Shown: positions 1-13,675, counted from the stretch's first letter. The stretch is 44,262 nucleotides of DNA from an uncultured Lachnospiraceae bacterium (GCA_902781895.1 CACZLA010000021.1:1-44262), one strand, 5' to 3'. The notes: a model not told the origin generated them from the sequence alone. Numbers and translations: made by a program.

Positions 1-78
1 CGCCGGAAACAGCAGCACCAGCGCCAGGATCAGGATCGGTATGCGCAGCTTTACGACTGCTTTACCGAATTTATACAT
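1..78 (-). CDS. RND/MMPL-like transporter, first 26 codons only (cut by window edge)
   Basis: An ATG at 78 is preceded by a good ribosome site (AAGAGGTGA at 86-94, about seven bases away). It opens a frame that begins MYKFGKAVVKLRIPIL and runs straight into a hydrophobic segment. A short basic start followed by one membrane helix fits the start of bacterial RND/MMPL-type exporters that often lie next to a TetR repressor, and a TetR fragment does lie just upstream. Only 26 residues are visible, so the family call is an inference from the N-terminal style and the neighbour. The fragment is visibly richer in G+C than the DNA to the right of about 500, and it probably does not belong to the main genome of the window. 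Confidence 0.45.
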   Translation of the reverse strand, partial: MYKFGKAVVKLRIPILILALVLLFPA

Positions 79-109
79 CGAAAATCACCTCTTGATTTAT
101 GTATGCGGT

Positions 110-495
110 TCACGCAGCCTGAAAGCTGCTCACGATGGCGCGGATCGAGCGATGCAGATAGGGCCTGAAGGTATCCATATCTACCGGCTCGCCGTCCAGA
201 ATAACGCTGTGGCAGGTCGAGCCGATGAGTTCCAGAATCGTATAGATCTCGATCCGTGTATCCGGCCTGTCCAGAACGCCGACGCCGAATATATCCTCCA
301 GCACGGGCAGGTACTCTGTTTCCAATCGATCGACGGCCCGGTGGAAAACGCCCCAGCTCAGATTCCTGTTGAAGAACTGGAGGAGCCGGCGGTTTTCCTG
401 CAACTGCGACAATATGTCGTCGGCAAGGGAGAGGATCTTGTCCTCTGCCATGGTGGAGAGCATGCGGATCTTGTTGTCCGGGATTGTAAGGAATC
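110..495 (-). CDS. TetR-family regulator, C-terminal part (5' end lost at a chimeric join)
   Basis: The frame ending in TGA at 110-112 encodes about 117-130 residues of a helical protein with segments such as FNRNLSWGVFHRAVDR, IEIYTILELIGSTCHSVIL and PYLHRSIRAIV. This is the look of a TetR ligand-binding and dimerisation domain. The apparent Met start at 463 is internal. The same frame continues upstream to about 490-510 (FLTIPDNKIRML) before it meets Bacteroidetes-like DNA in another frame, so the helix-turn-helix part is missing. It lies 31 bases upstream of the exporter start, which suggests it regulated that gene in its original genome. The family is inferred from helical pattern and context; the DNA-binding domain is not seen. 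Confidence 0.55.
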
Positions 496-512
496 TCGTT
501 TTCGCAGGCTGT
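478..512. other. Probable chimeric join between a GC-rich fragment and Bacteroidetes DNA
   Basis: On the minus strand a lipoprotein N-terminus (lipobox FLTAC, then ENEIPYNPG) loses its reading frame here. A TetR C-terminal frame takes over (TIPDNKIRM). The two frames overlap across roughly 478-512, so the exact breakpoint cannot be placed. Base composition changes across it: AT-rich to the right, GC-rich to the left. Neither gene is intact and neither belongs with the Clostridia-type genes further right. Confidence 0.65.
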
Positions 513-569
513 TAGGAAGCCTACAATAGTTATGTATATAATAAGGTGTAATTTCATTTTTGTTTTCAT
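486..569 (-). pseudogene. DUF4249-like lipoprotein, N-terminal fragment
   Basis: An ATG at 569 opens a signal peptide with a hydrophobic core and lipobox (IYITIVGFLTAC) followed by ENEIPYN. This is how Bacteroidetes DUF4249 lipoproteins begin. It starts 15 bases after the stop of the TonB-dependent receptor, and that order (receptor, then DUF4249 lipoprotein) is a common Bacteroidetes pair. After about 28 codons the family-like sequence stops at the join; the rest of the open frame is arginine- and proline-rich out-of-frame translation of the TetR gene. The family name is inferred from the N-terminus and neighbour only. Confidence 0.5.
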
Positions 570-584
570 ATGCCGGATTTGTTT

Positions 585-5898
<5,314 letters not shown>

Positions 5899-5967
5899 TC
5901 ATTAACCTATATATAATAAAAATATAATTTCTGAAAAATCTTCATAAAGTCATAGTGATACATAGTA

Positions 5968-5996
5968 ATTATAATATAAACGGCCTACTGTGTCAA
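5968..5996 (-). promoter_or_regulatory. Consensus sigma-A promoter for the EAL-domain/glpK pair
   Basis: Read on the minus strand this is TTGACA, a 17-base spacer, then TATAAT, a perfect match to the housekeeping promoter. It lies about 70 bases before the ATG at 5898. Its -35 box directly abuts the T-tail of the terminator of the upstream gene. Confidence 0.85.
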
Positions 5997-6032
5997 AAAT
6001 CAAAGGGAGTGCCAGACTCCTATGGCACTCCC
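5991..6032 (-). terminator. Rho-independent terminator of the FtsX-like ABC operon
   Basis: A perfect 10-bp stem (GGGAGTGCCA at 6005-6014 with TGGCACTCCC at 6023-6032) with an 8-base loop is followed on the minus strand by TTTGATTTTTG. It lies about 80 bases after the stop of the permease gene. The T-tract shares bases with the -35 box of the next promoter. Confidence 0.85.
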
Positions 6033-6110
6033 AAACCTTCACTATTTTTATATATTGATATGGGTGTTAAAGTTTCTTTTAACACAATATGATATATGGA
6101 CTGCTGTCAT

Positions 6111-8891
6111 TTACTCGGCATTTTTCAGTGCCACATCCAGCGGTATCTTCTTAATACGTCTGTAATCAAATACCATAACTATCAAATAAGAAATGAAACC
6201 GAAGCAGAACATTTTAACAAAGCCCAATGGTGATATGACAAAATGGAACCATCCTTCCATACTCATCAGATATATTCCGAACACCACAACCATCAGATAA
6301 TATCCCAGAGCTATTCCCGCTATACAGGACAGAATAACAACCAGTGTTGTAGATGCCATATAAAGCTTACTTATCTCACCGTTTTCATATCCCAGTATCT
6401 TAACCATGGAAATGGCATTCTCGTTCTTCTCTATGATGATCTTTGTAAGCAGGTATATCAGCACTGCCGAAAGGATAATACATACAACCTGGAAATATGT
6501 CATATAAGCTCCTATGGAATGATCCAGCTGACGTGATATCTTCAGTACATCATCCTTGGTTATTGTTGTATAGATATACTTGTCATCTATATCATCTATC
6601 TCATCATTTGACATATATCCGGTAAAGGAATCTGCTTCCTTATCAAATACGCTGTTAAACTCTTCATTTGGCATAAATACCACAAGGCCACCCTCATAAT
6701 CATATATGCCCTTTATCTTGAAGGTATAACTGTCATTATCATACTTCTCATCAAGTGTTAATGTATCGCCCACCTCCAGTTTGTATTTTTCGCTGAATGG
6801 AGTTGATATATATACTTCATTCTCTCCAAGATCCGAAGGAATACTAACATAATTACTGTTTTTCTCAACACCGTATACGCTAATACTTTCGCTATATTCA
6901 TCCTGATTATATTCAAGACTGTCCATGCTGAATCTCTCGGCTGACTTATTGGAAGTCTCAATCAGATTATCATCCTCATCCACCGTATCCTTAAGTACCA
7001 CCTGATACTTTGCGAACATCATATCGGTAACCTTATCCTGATAAGAGTCAAGGGACTCCGGGAATCCGACTGCCATGGAAAGCATGATCATGACAAATGT
7101 TATTCCAAAGAAAAGCACCAGATAGTTTGGTATATTCTGAAGAAGTATCCTGATTCTGAAACGGCTCATAAATTTCCACTTCGGAAGTCTTATGGCTTTC
7201 TTTCTCTTCTTTGTTTTCAGATCATGTCTCAGGAATCTCAGCGGTGATAATCTCAGCATTCTGATTATTACAATGAGATTTATAACAAGCATCAGAATGA
7301 TCGGAATGACCGTAGTATTCACAAATGCCTTCGGTGTCCATATGGTTTCATAAGTAGGCATACTGTAGCTGTTATAATACATGTCCACAACTACATTTTT
7401 CAAAATTGTATAACCCAGTATATTTCCTATTATGGAGGCTATAAGAGTTACTAGTATCGGCATGGTCATATAGTGAACAACCAGCTCACCCTTTGTATAA
7501 CCTGACGCCCTGAGGGTTCCGATAACCGATGCTTCCTTCGTTATGGTATTGCTTATGGTTATGGCAAAGATAAATGCTATAACTGCCACAAGTATATACA
7601 GAAGGATTCCGGCCATGGCCATATCGCCGCCGATATCATTTGTTGCAAACTGTATGGCCTGATTGCTGAACTTCGGAAGGAAGCCTTCTATCTCGTTATC
7701 CTCAACTACTGACTGAGAAATAAGGGCTGCCATGACATTTTCCGAAAGCTTCTTTTCCTCTGCCTCATCAGCCGGCTTATTTTCATAAGTCCAGGCATAG
7801 TTGAAATGTGTATTCTTATGTATTCTGTCGAAGCCCTCCTCCGTTACTATTGACACATCAAAATAGATGGCATCAAACATGGAATCAGTCGGCTTTTCAT
7901 AAAGTGTAGAATAATTAACCAGTGCTACAAGTGCAGTGACCTTAAACTCTTCACCACCAACGTAGATAGTATCTCCAATCTTAAGCTTTACATTATCGGC
8001 ATGCATTCTGTCGATGGCTATCTCATGATCGTTTTTCGGCATACTTCCCTTTAAGATGCTGTACATATCCACATCACTGCGGTCCTTAAATACCCGGATA
8101 TTTCCTTCCTTCTCACCGTCCCCGTCTCTGTCTTCCTGGGTATCCTTGTAAAAGTTTTCATATATCTTTATCTTAACGGGCTTATAATCCGGATTCTCCA
8201 GATCGTACTTTTCAGCAGCCTTGTCATACTCTTCGTTTACTGTTTTTTCTACTTCCTTATAAGCTTCCTCCTTTGCAGTCTCCAGAGCCTTATCGTACTC
8301 ATCGCTGTTCATGAATTCATCATATGCCTTTTCATATGCTTCATCATAATACTTATCTAACGCATCCGGAAGGGTTTCATCCACAACACCTTGTACCATT
8401 TCATCTTTTTCTGATTCGGTTATGGTTTTTCCCATCATCTGTGCCATAGCAACCTGAGACTCTACACCTTCCTTGGCCTGACTTCTTACCATATCTTCTA
8501 TCTGGCTGTTTACTGCCTTATCCAGCTCTTCCGGGATTTTTTCATTGACTGCCTTTTCAACTTCCTTATCAGCTTCTTCATATCCCTTCTCAAGATAGTA
8601 CTTCTTTACATCTGCCTTCTCGCCCTTTTCAAGAGCTTCTATCATTTCTTCCGAAGCTTTCTTATCAAGTTCAAATGAACCATCCTCCAGATTACACTCC
8701 TTCTTCTTGTTCTCAACAGAGGTAAGCATACTGTTATTTGCAACATACATTCCCGATATAAATCCGATCATCATTATCAGGAAAACAGCTATAACCGCAT
8801 ATTTATGCCACTCACCGGTAAGCTCTCTCGGAACTCTTTTAACAAGTGGATTTCCTGTTTTCTTTTTATCTGTATTTTTCATCTTACTCAT
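6111..8891 (-). CDS. FtsX/MacB-like ABC transporter permease with large charged extracytoplasmic insert
   Basis: 926 residues. A short basic N-terminus and one membrane helix (about 29-51) lead into roughly 180 residues of Glu/Lys-rich, probably coiled-coil sequence. A beta-type periplasmic-like domain comes next, then FtsX-type helices near 425-450, 475-500 and 525-545. A second outside domain lies at about 610-785, with three last helices near 795-910. The two-FtsX-domain layout with large outside loops matches exporters or surface-signalling ABC permeases of Gram-positive bacteria. It follows its ATPase by 61 bases and ends before a terminator. The transported substrate cannot be inferred. 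The coiled-coil insert is longer than in the simplest members and might act as a stalk. Confidence 0.85.
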   Translation of the reverse strand: MSKMKNTDKKKTGNPLVKRVPRELTGEWHKYAVIAVFLIMMIGFISGMYVANNSMLTSVENKKKECNLEDGSFELDKKASEEMIEALEKGEKADVKKYYLEKGYEEADKEVEKAVNEKIPEELDKAVNSQIEDMVRSQAKEGVESQVAMAQMMGKTITESEKDEMVQGVVDETLPDALDKYYDEAYEKAYDEFMNSDEYDKALETAKEEAYKEVEKTVNEEYDKAAEKYDLENPDYKPVKIKIYENFYKDTQEDRDGDGEKEGNIRVFKDRSDVDMYSILKGSMPKNDHEIAIDRMHADNVKLKIGDTIYVGGEEFKVTALVALVNYSTLYEKPTDSMFDAIYFDVSIVTEEGFDRIHKNTHFNYAWTYENKPADEAEEKKLSENVMAALISQSVVEDNEIEGFLPKFSNQAIQFATNDIGGDMAMAGILLYILVAVIAFIFAITISNTITKEASVIGTLRASGYTKGELVVHYMTMPILVTLIASIIGNILGYTILKNVVVDMYYNSYSMPTYETIWTPKAFVNTTVIPIILMLVINLIVIIRMLRLSPLRFLRHDLKTKKRKKAIRLPKWKFMSRFRIRILLQNIPNYLVLFFGITFVMIMLSMAVGFPESLDSYQDKVTDMMFAKYQVVLKDTVDEDDNLIETSNKSAERFSMDSLEYNQDEYSESISVYGVEKNSNYVSIPSDLGENEVYISTPFSEKYKLEVGDTLTLDEKYDNDSYTFKIKGIYDYEGGLVVFMPNEEFNSVFDKEADSFTGYMSNDEIDDIDDKYIYTTITKDDVLKISRQLDHSIGAYMTYFQVVCIILSAVLIYLLTKIIIEKNENAISMVKILGYENGEISKLYMASTTLVVILSCIAGIALGYYLMVVVFGIYLMSMEGWFHFVISPLGFVKMFCFGFISYLIVMVFDYRRIKKIPLDVALKNAE

Positions 8892-8952
8892 TATTCATCC
8901 ATCCTTTATAGTCAGGACCACTACGATCTTACCTGACAAAATCTACTGTTTT

Positions 8953-9669
8953 TTACCAATCAAGATCAACTGCTGATATCTTGTTCTCAATGATATTATT
9001 ATGACGAACCACCCCGTCACGAAGCTTAACAACATGGTCAGCCATATTTTTGATAGCTTCGTTATGGGTTACCATTATTATGGTATTGCCGTACTTCTGA
9101 TTTACATCTTCTATAAGCTTCAGTATTTCCTTTGATGTGTTGTAATCAAGAGCACCGGTTGGTTCATCACAAAGCAGGATGTCTGGGTTCTTTACTATCG
9201 CACGTCCGATAGATACTCTCTGCTGCTGTCCGCCGGAGAGCTGATTCGGAAGCTTGTGACGATGTTCATAAAGACCGAGTGTTTTAAGAAGTTCATCAAT
9301 CTCCAGAGGATTATCGGAAAGATAAGCTCCTACTTCTATATTTTCTTTAACATTCAGATTTGGGATAAGGTTATACATCTGAAATACGTAACCCAGATGC
9401 TTACGTCTGTACTGTGTAAGTCCCTTCTCACCCATTTCCTCAAGCTTGTCGCCATTTATTGATATATATCCCGAATCGGGATTGTCGATACCGCCGATAA
9501 TATTCAGCAGTGTAGATTTTCCGGAACCGGAGGGTCCCAGAAGAACACAAAACTCGCCCTTTGCAACAGTGAAGTTCATTCCTCTGAGAACCTCCTGTCT
9601 TGTATCTCCCGATCCGAAGCCTTTCTTCAGATCTACAATCTCCAAAAACTTTAATTCCTCTTCTGACAT
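8953..9669 (-). CDS. ABC transporter ATP-binding protein (MacB/LolD-like)
   Basis: 238 residues with a complete nucleotide-binding domain: Walker A GPSGSGKS at residues 45-52, Q-loop region [13 protein letters not shown], signature LSGGQQQRV, Walker [13 protein letters not shown] and the H-loop VTHN. The NLIPxLNVxENI and EPTGALD forms are typical of ATPases that pair with FtsX-type permeases, and such a permease follows. An AAGGAG-type site stands just before the ATG at 9669. A good promoter lies about 50 bases upstream. It powers the mechanical cycle of the 926-residue partner at the membrane. Confidence 0.93.
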   Translation of the reverse strand: MSEEELKFLEIVDLKKGFGSGDTRQEVLRGMNFTVAKGEFCVLLGPSGSGKSTLLNIIGGIDNPDSGYISINGDKLEEMGEKGLTQYRRKHLGYVFQMYNLIPNLNVKENIEVGAYLSDNPLEIDELLKTLGLYEHRHKLPNQLSGGQQQRVSIGRAIVKNPDILLCDEPTGALDYNTSKEILKLIEDVNQKYGNTIIMVTHNEAIKNMADHVVKLRDGVVRHNNIIENKISAVDLDW

Positions 9670-9719
9670 AACTGACTCCTTTCAACACATGAACAATTAT
9701 TCATATATTCACATTTGCA

Positions 9720-9748
9720 AATATACACCAACATCTATATAAAGTCAA
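9720..9748 (-). promoter_or_regulatory. Promoter of the FtsX-like ABC operon
   Basis: The minus strand carries TTGACT (9743-9748), a 17-base spacer and TATATT (9720-9725), about 50 bases before the ATPase start. The rest of the gene-free stretch from 9670 to 9978 is AT-rich and otherwise holds the terminator of the upstream operon. Confidence 0.75.
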
Positions 9749-9850
9749 TACCCTGACATTAATTTCGTATATTTATACAATTTAAGTGATTATTCCGTAT
9801 ATCTGATTAGTTAAATATAACTATAATTAATTTTATTTAATATATGACAT

Positions 9851-9902
9851 AAAATAAAACGAGACCCATTTGTAACGTAAAAAACGTTACAAATAAGTCT
9901 CG
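9851..9902 (-). terminator. Rho-independent terminator of the ABC-2 operon
   Basis: A long hairpin: an 11-bp stem (ATTTGTAACGT, 9868-9878, with ACGTTACAAAT, 9884-9894), extended after a 2x2 mismatch by six more pairs (CGAGAC, 9860-9865, with GTCTCG, 9897-9902). It is followed on the minus strand by a TTTTATTTT run. A smaller hairpin (AACGGC at 9921-9926, GCCGTT at 9932-9937) lies between it and the permease stop. Confidence 0.8.
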
Positions 9903-9978
9903 CTGATTATTCATATACCGAACGGCCTAACGCCGTTGTGATGACGATCGTATGTACAGATCCTGAAGAATCTGCCAG

Positions 9979-10947
9979 CTACTCCCTTTTTTGTTTGCTA
10001 AAAGCTATATCGATTGTTGAAACTATAGCAAGGATTTTTACATATGTCAACCCGTTATTTTTTCTTTTTTTGACACCCGTTATTTTTTCTTTTTTTGACA
10101 CCGGGAAAAGTACAAACAACGCCGCAATCCCTATCTGGAATATACATGATATGGTTATCCATACATTTGTGGAATATATCCACTCCATAAAGCTGCCCTG
10201 TCGAGTAGCTACCACAGCCTCTCCCAAGGATATAGCCGACAGCTTATCCACAAAAAATACTATAAAGTTATGAAGCGGATTAAACAGCTGAAGAAGCAGG
10301 ATTCCGAGTATACCTCTGTCACCCGTACCTGAAAGTCCTACCATGAGTGCAGGCACATAAAGCACTCCGTAAAAACCTGCATATATAACATACGAAAGTA
10401 TGATTGCTGTCACTGTCTTCTTACATACAGACGAACAGAACACTCCTATGGCTCCTGCAAAGCAGGCAAAGATAAATGCCAGAAAAATGTACTCAAACAA
10501 AGTCAGCCAGGACAATCCTCCTACTATAAACGCGATAGCCATAAGTGGTATACTCGCAAATACAAATATCATTACTCTTATGACAGCCGATGCTGTTTTT
10601 CCCAATACTATGGACAGAGGTGATATTGAGGTTGTAAGAAGAACATCCAGTGTCTTTCGTTCTCTCTCTCCCGATATAGATGCCGCAGTCATAACCGGAA
10701 TTATAATACCGATCATTATCAGCTGTGCAATACCTATTACAGGGAAAAAAGAAAGATAGTTTTTATATACATATGCATTATTTGCTCCTGTTCTATACCT
10801 TGCTGACTGACTTAAGGACATCATAGTCAGCAGAAAGATAATAGCCAGAAATCCAAGATATGCAAACAGACTCCAGGAAAACTTCATGCTTCTGGAGGTA
10901 ACCTTCAGATCTTTTTTTACCAGTGGATTCATCAAAGGTTTTGTCAT
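9979..10947 (-). CDS. ABC-2 type transporter permease with duplicated, extended C-terminus
   Basis: 322 residues with about six membrane helices and the ABC-2 motif ISGERERKTLDVLLTTSISP, the segment that contacts the ATPase. The start overlaps the stop of the ATPase gene by four bases (ATGA), so the two are coupled. Near the 3' end a 25-bp unit is present twice (10050-10102). With one copy, the frame would stop right after PVSKKEKITG; the second copy shifts the frame and adds roughly 30 residues (from VKKRKNNG to the end). The added tail has no family-like features and is probably former 3' untranslated sequence. The substrate is unknown; together with the two genes upstream it forms an exporter. 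Confidence 0.85.
   Translation of the reverse strand: MTKPLMNPLVKKDLKVTSRSMKFSWSLFAYLGFLAIIFLLTMMSLSQSARYRTGANNAYVYKNYLSFFPVIGIAQLIMIGIIIPVMTAASISGERERKTLDVLLTTSISPLSIVLGKTASAVIRVMIFVFASIPLMAIAFIVGGLSWLTLFEYIFLAFIFACFAGAIGVFCSSVCKKTVTAIILSYVIYAGFYGVLYVPALMVGLSGTGDRGILGILLLQLFNPLHNFIVFFVDKLSAISLGEAVVATRQGSFMEWIYSTNVWITISCIFQIGIAALFVLFPVSKKEKITGVKKRKNNGLTYVKILAIVSTIDIAFSKQKRE
10050..10102. repeat. 25-bp tandem duplication inside an ABC-2 permease gene
   Basis: The 25-base unit starting CCGTTATTTTTT and ending TTTGACAC occurs at 10052-10076 and again at 10077-10101; the periodicity holds from 10050 to 10102. A 25-base unit is not a multiple of three, so it changes the reading frame and bypasses the stop codon of a one-copy form. 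The poly-A/T runs make slippage, or a sequencing or assembly error, equally possible. Confidence 0.9.
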
Positions 10948-11879
10948 GCGCTTACACCTCCTGTCAGATTCATGAATAGTGATTCCAGGTTCTTTTCATC
11001 TCTGTGGAAACCGGATACAATAACTCCCTGTGCTATAAGATGTGCAACTATCTGACTGCTCATCATATCATCAGTCACTCCTGCAAGGGTCACCTGATTT
11101 TCCTTTACCTCAACTACCTGTATATCCTGAAATGCTTTCAGAGCCCCCACTACCATTTTCGGATCACATCTGTATTCTATGATAACCCGGCTCATGTCGG
11201 TACCCATTTTCAGTATGTCCTCCATCCTTCCGGCCGCTACAAGAACACCGTAATTCATTATTCCTATGGAGTTACACATTTCAGCTATATCCGAAAGAAT
11301 ATGCGAACTTATCATAATAGTCTTTCCCATGGAATTGACATTCATGAGAAGCTCCTTCATCTCTATTCTGGCAGTCGGATCCAGACCGGAGGACGGCTCA
11401 TCCATAACAAGAAGCTCCGGACCGTGGATCAGAGCACGGGCAACACAAAGTCTCTGTTTCATGCCTCGAGACAGCGTATCCACATAGAATTCCTTCTTAT
11501 CACTGAGCTTTACAAGATCAAGGAGAAAATCGGAAACAGACTGTATATCCTTATAGAACATGCCATTCAGAGAACCATAAAACTCCATATATTCCGAAAC
11601 CTTAAGGTTATCATATACTCCGAAGAAATCCGGAACATAGCCTATACATTTCTTCAGATCCTTCATATCCTTTCCGGTCACACCTCTGGTTATTCCATTT
11701 ACCGTAACCGATCCGGCGGTAGCTCTGAGGAGACCGCACACTATTCTCATTGTAGTGGTCTTTCCGGCTCCATTCGGACCCACAAATCCGAACAGATCTC
11801 CCTTTGGTATTCTGAGGGTAAGACCTCTTACTGCAGTAAAGCTACCGTAGTTTTTATATAACTTATCTATATATAACAT
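10944..11879 (-). CDS. ABC-2 transporter ATP-binding protein
   Basis: 311 residues counted from the ATG at 11879. That start is chosen because MLYIDKLYKNYGSFTAV is the normal opening of the family and it begins just past the stop of the gene upstream. Walker A GPNGAGKT lies at residues 34-41, signature LSRGMKQRL, Walker B LLVMDEPSSGLDP, H-loop SSH. A C-terminal domain of about 80 residues (VIIEYRCDPKMVVGALKAF) resembles the accessory domain of NatA- or CcmA-like exporters. It is the middle gene of a tight three-gene operon with a membrane protein upstream and the ABC-2 permease downstream. Confidence 0.93.
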   Translation of the reverse strand: MLYIDKLYKNYGSFTAVRGLTLRIPKGDLFGFVGPNGAGKTTTMRIVCGLLRATAGSVTVNGITRGVTGKDMKDLKKCIGYVPDFFGVYDNLKVSEYMEFYGSLNGMFYKDIQSVSDFLLDLVKLSDKKEFYVDTLSRGMKQRLCVARALIHGPELLVMDEPSSGLDPTARIEMKELLMNVNSMGKTIMISSHILSDIAEMCNSIGIMNYGVLVAAGRMEDILKMGTDMSRVIIEYRCDPKMVVGALKAFQDIQVVEVKENQVTLAGVTDDMMSSQIVAHLIAQGVIVSGFHRDEKNLESLFMNLTGGVSA

Positions 11880-11880
11880 A

Positions 11881-13260
11881 CTAGTACTCCCTTCTACTGC
11901 AGCTGTAATAACACATATATGAATCTTCATTCAGTACAGTTTTACTTGAACCCTTCTTTACACCCACAACCTTTATAGTCATATATTCATCCGCTGTTGC
12001 TTCTACAGCCATTGCAAGTGCCGCAAGCTCGGATGCATCCTCATAATCCTCTTCTTCATATTCCTCTCTGACCAGTGCTTTGTTTACGCTGTAGAGATTA
12101 TAATTAACTCCCGTTGAAGCAGCTTTCCATTTGGTATTATCATCCATCATATCCATCTCTTCACCGTTCTTTACATCCTTATAACAGACATATCCATCAT
12201 CCCAGTGAATGAATACATAGTCCAGATCCTGTCCGCTGTTATTCTTTATGATCGGGGAAAAAGAATTCTGATATGAATCATCTATGATAAATGGATCCGT
12301 TACCTTCTTATCTTTACTCATGATAAAGCACGCATAATCAAATGCCCCCGATGGAACCGTAGTCAGTTCATCCCCGGATGTATCACTCTTTATCACATAT
12401 TTCTCCCTGTTTGATGAGTTGTCGTAGCTGTAAGAATGTGTTGAATCTCCAAAAAGATAGTTTTCCTTCGCCTTAATAGTCCATTCGTCTGATTCAGGAG
12501 AATAACCGAAAATATATGTTTTATCGGTATTATAGACTCCGTCGAAAAGCTCAACTGATTTGATACTCGGCTTATTTACCCTTACGGAAAGACCGATAAG
12601 GAACATGATAAAAACAAAAGTAAGTGAGATTCCCGGAATTACCAGCCAGATAATCTCTCTTTTATTTATGGATTTAAGGATCAGATAAATAAGCGGTCCA
12701 ACCAGTACAACATAAATGATAACAACCAGAGATACTATTCCTGATGTCCCGGTTACAGGCTCCTCCATATAACCATGAACCTCTTTAATGTTTCCGGAAT
12801 TTATATCATGTCTGCTGGGATCATAGTAATCTCCATTCTGATTTTCAGCTATAACATCCTTGAATTTTTCCTGATAAACCTTGTCTCCATCATCGTCAAA
12901 CAGCCTTACATATACCACCGTAGTAGGATTCATATTATCTGACGGAACGTTTATCTCAAATGATGATTCGCTTTCAGCGGGAATGCTTATATCTATCTCG
13001 TGACCCACCAGATCACCATTATGTGTATCACAGGATAACCTGACTGAGCCGTCAAAAGCCTTCCCTTTATTCTTTACCTTTACCGTAAAAACATAAAACT
13101 TCTGAGAATTGTCAAGCTCTGCCGATACATTTATAGAATAATCATCTGCAGCCTTAACTACAGGTCCGCTTAAAACGGAAATGCAAAAGATAAGCAGAAA
13201 TGCCATCAGAAGCTTTATTTTTACTTTTGGTTTTTTTACTGATTTTATCATGATCTTCAT
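11881..13260 (-). CDS. Secreted/membrane protein with N-terminal beta domain, first gene of the ABC-2 operon
   Basis: 459 residues. A signal peptide is clear (basic start, then LLMAFLLIFCISVLSGPVVKA). An outside beta-sandwich-like domain of about 130 residues (FTVKVKNKGKAFDGSVRL) resembles CARDB/adhesion-type domains. Two membrane helices (about 175-195 and 205-225) follow, and the C-terminal half is probably outside again, with an acidic patch EEYEEEDYEDASEL. The ribosome site AGGGGGA is close to the ATG at 13260. It sits one base upstream of the ATPase start and so is co-expressed with the transporter. I do not recognise a named family. A role as accessory or regulatory subunit of the exporter is an inference from the operon. 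Confidence 0.75.
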   Translation of the reverse strand: MKIMIKSVKKPKVKIKLLMAFLLIFCISVLSGPVVKAADDYSINVSAELDNSQKFYVFTVKVKNKGKAFDGSVRLSCDTHNGDLVGHEIDISIPAESESSFEINVPSDNMNPTTVVYVRLFDDDGDKVYQEKFKDVIAENQNGDYYDPSRHDINSGNIKEVHGYMEEPVTGTSGIVSLVVIIYVVLVGPLIYLILKSINKREIIWLVIPGISLTFVFIMFLIGLSVRVNKPSIKSVELFDGVYNTDKTYIFGYSPESDEWTIKAKENYLFGDSTHSYSYDNSSNREKYVIKSDTSGDELTTVPSGAFDYACFIMSKDKKVTDPFIIDDSYQNSFSPIIKNNSGQDLDYVFIHWDDGYVCYKDVKNGEEMDMMDDNTKWKAASTGVNYNLYSVNKALVREEYEEEDYEDASELAALAMAVEATADEYMTIKVVGVKKGSSKTVLNEDSYMCYYSCSRREY

Positions 13261-13288
13261 GATCCCCCTATTTTGCTATATATATCCC

Positions 13289-13317
13289 TTGAAGAAAACC
13301 ATTCGCTATGTTATCAT
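13289..13317 (+). promoter_or_regulatory. Promoter of the RNase P RNA gene
   Basis: TTGAAG (13289-13294), a 17-base spacer, TATCAT (13312-13317). The expected transcription start, about seven bases on, falls at 13324-13325, just where the P1 helix of the RNA begins. Confidence 0.8.
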
Positions 13318-13323
13318 TCCTTC

Positions 13324-13668
13324 GTGCGAGTAGAATGGATGATCGCGGGGATGACTCAGTCATCCGTGAGGAAAGTCCGGGCTTCACAGGGCAGGATGCC
13401 GGATAACGTCCGGTTGAGGTGACTCAAAGGAAAGTGCAACAGAAAGTATACCGCCTGTCTTTGACAGGTAAGGGTGAAATGGCGAGGTAAGAGCTCACCG
13501 CCTGGCTGGTAACAGACAGGGCATTGTAAACCCCATCCGAAGCAAGACCAAGACGAAGTGCTGACGCGGCCCGCCGAGCTTCAGGTAGGTTGCTTGAGCT
13601 GTGCAGTAATGTACAGCCTAGATGGATGATCATCCACGACATAACCCGGCTTACAGTTCTACTCGCCT
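13324..13668 (+). ncRNA. rnpB: RNase P RNA (catalytic subunit)
   Basis: Contains the conserved core GAGGAAAGTCCGGGCT near 13369, the CAACAGAAAGTATACCGCC segment near 13436, AGGGTGAAATGGCGAGGTAAGAG near 13470 (quoted in part: GTGAAATGGCG, GGTAAGAGCTCACCG) and the closing ACATAACCCGGCTTACAG. P1 is formed by GCGAGTAGAA (13326-13335) and TTCTACTCGC (13657-13666), a perfect 10-bp pairing, and is followed by a pyrimidine-rich tail that may serve as terminator. It processes the 5' ends of tRNA precursors. It lies on the strand opposite its neighbours. Structural class (A or B) was not determined. Confidence 0.96.
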
Positions 13669-13675
13669 TTTCTTT

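Noticed and set aside
51-569. A 172-residue protein starting as a lipoprotein
   Set aside because: Only the first 28 or so codons look like protein; the rest is an out-of-frame reading of the TetR gene.
11004-11861. Plus-strand open frame of 285 residues opposite the ABC-2 ATPase
   Set aside because: His/Tyr/Ser-rich shadow; the opposite strand has all ATPase motifs.
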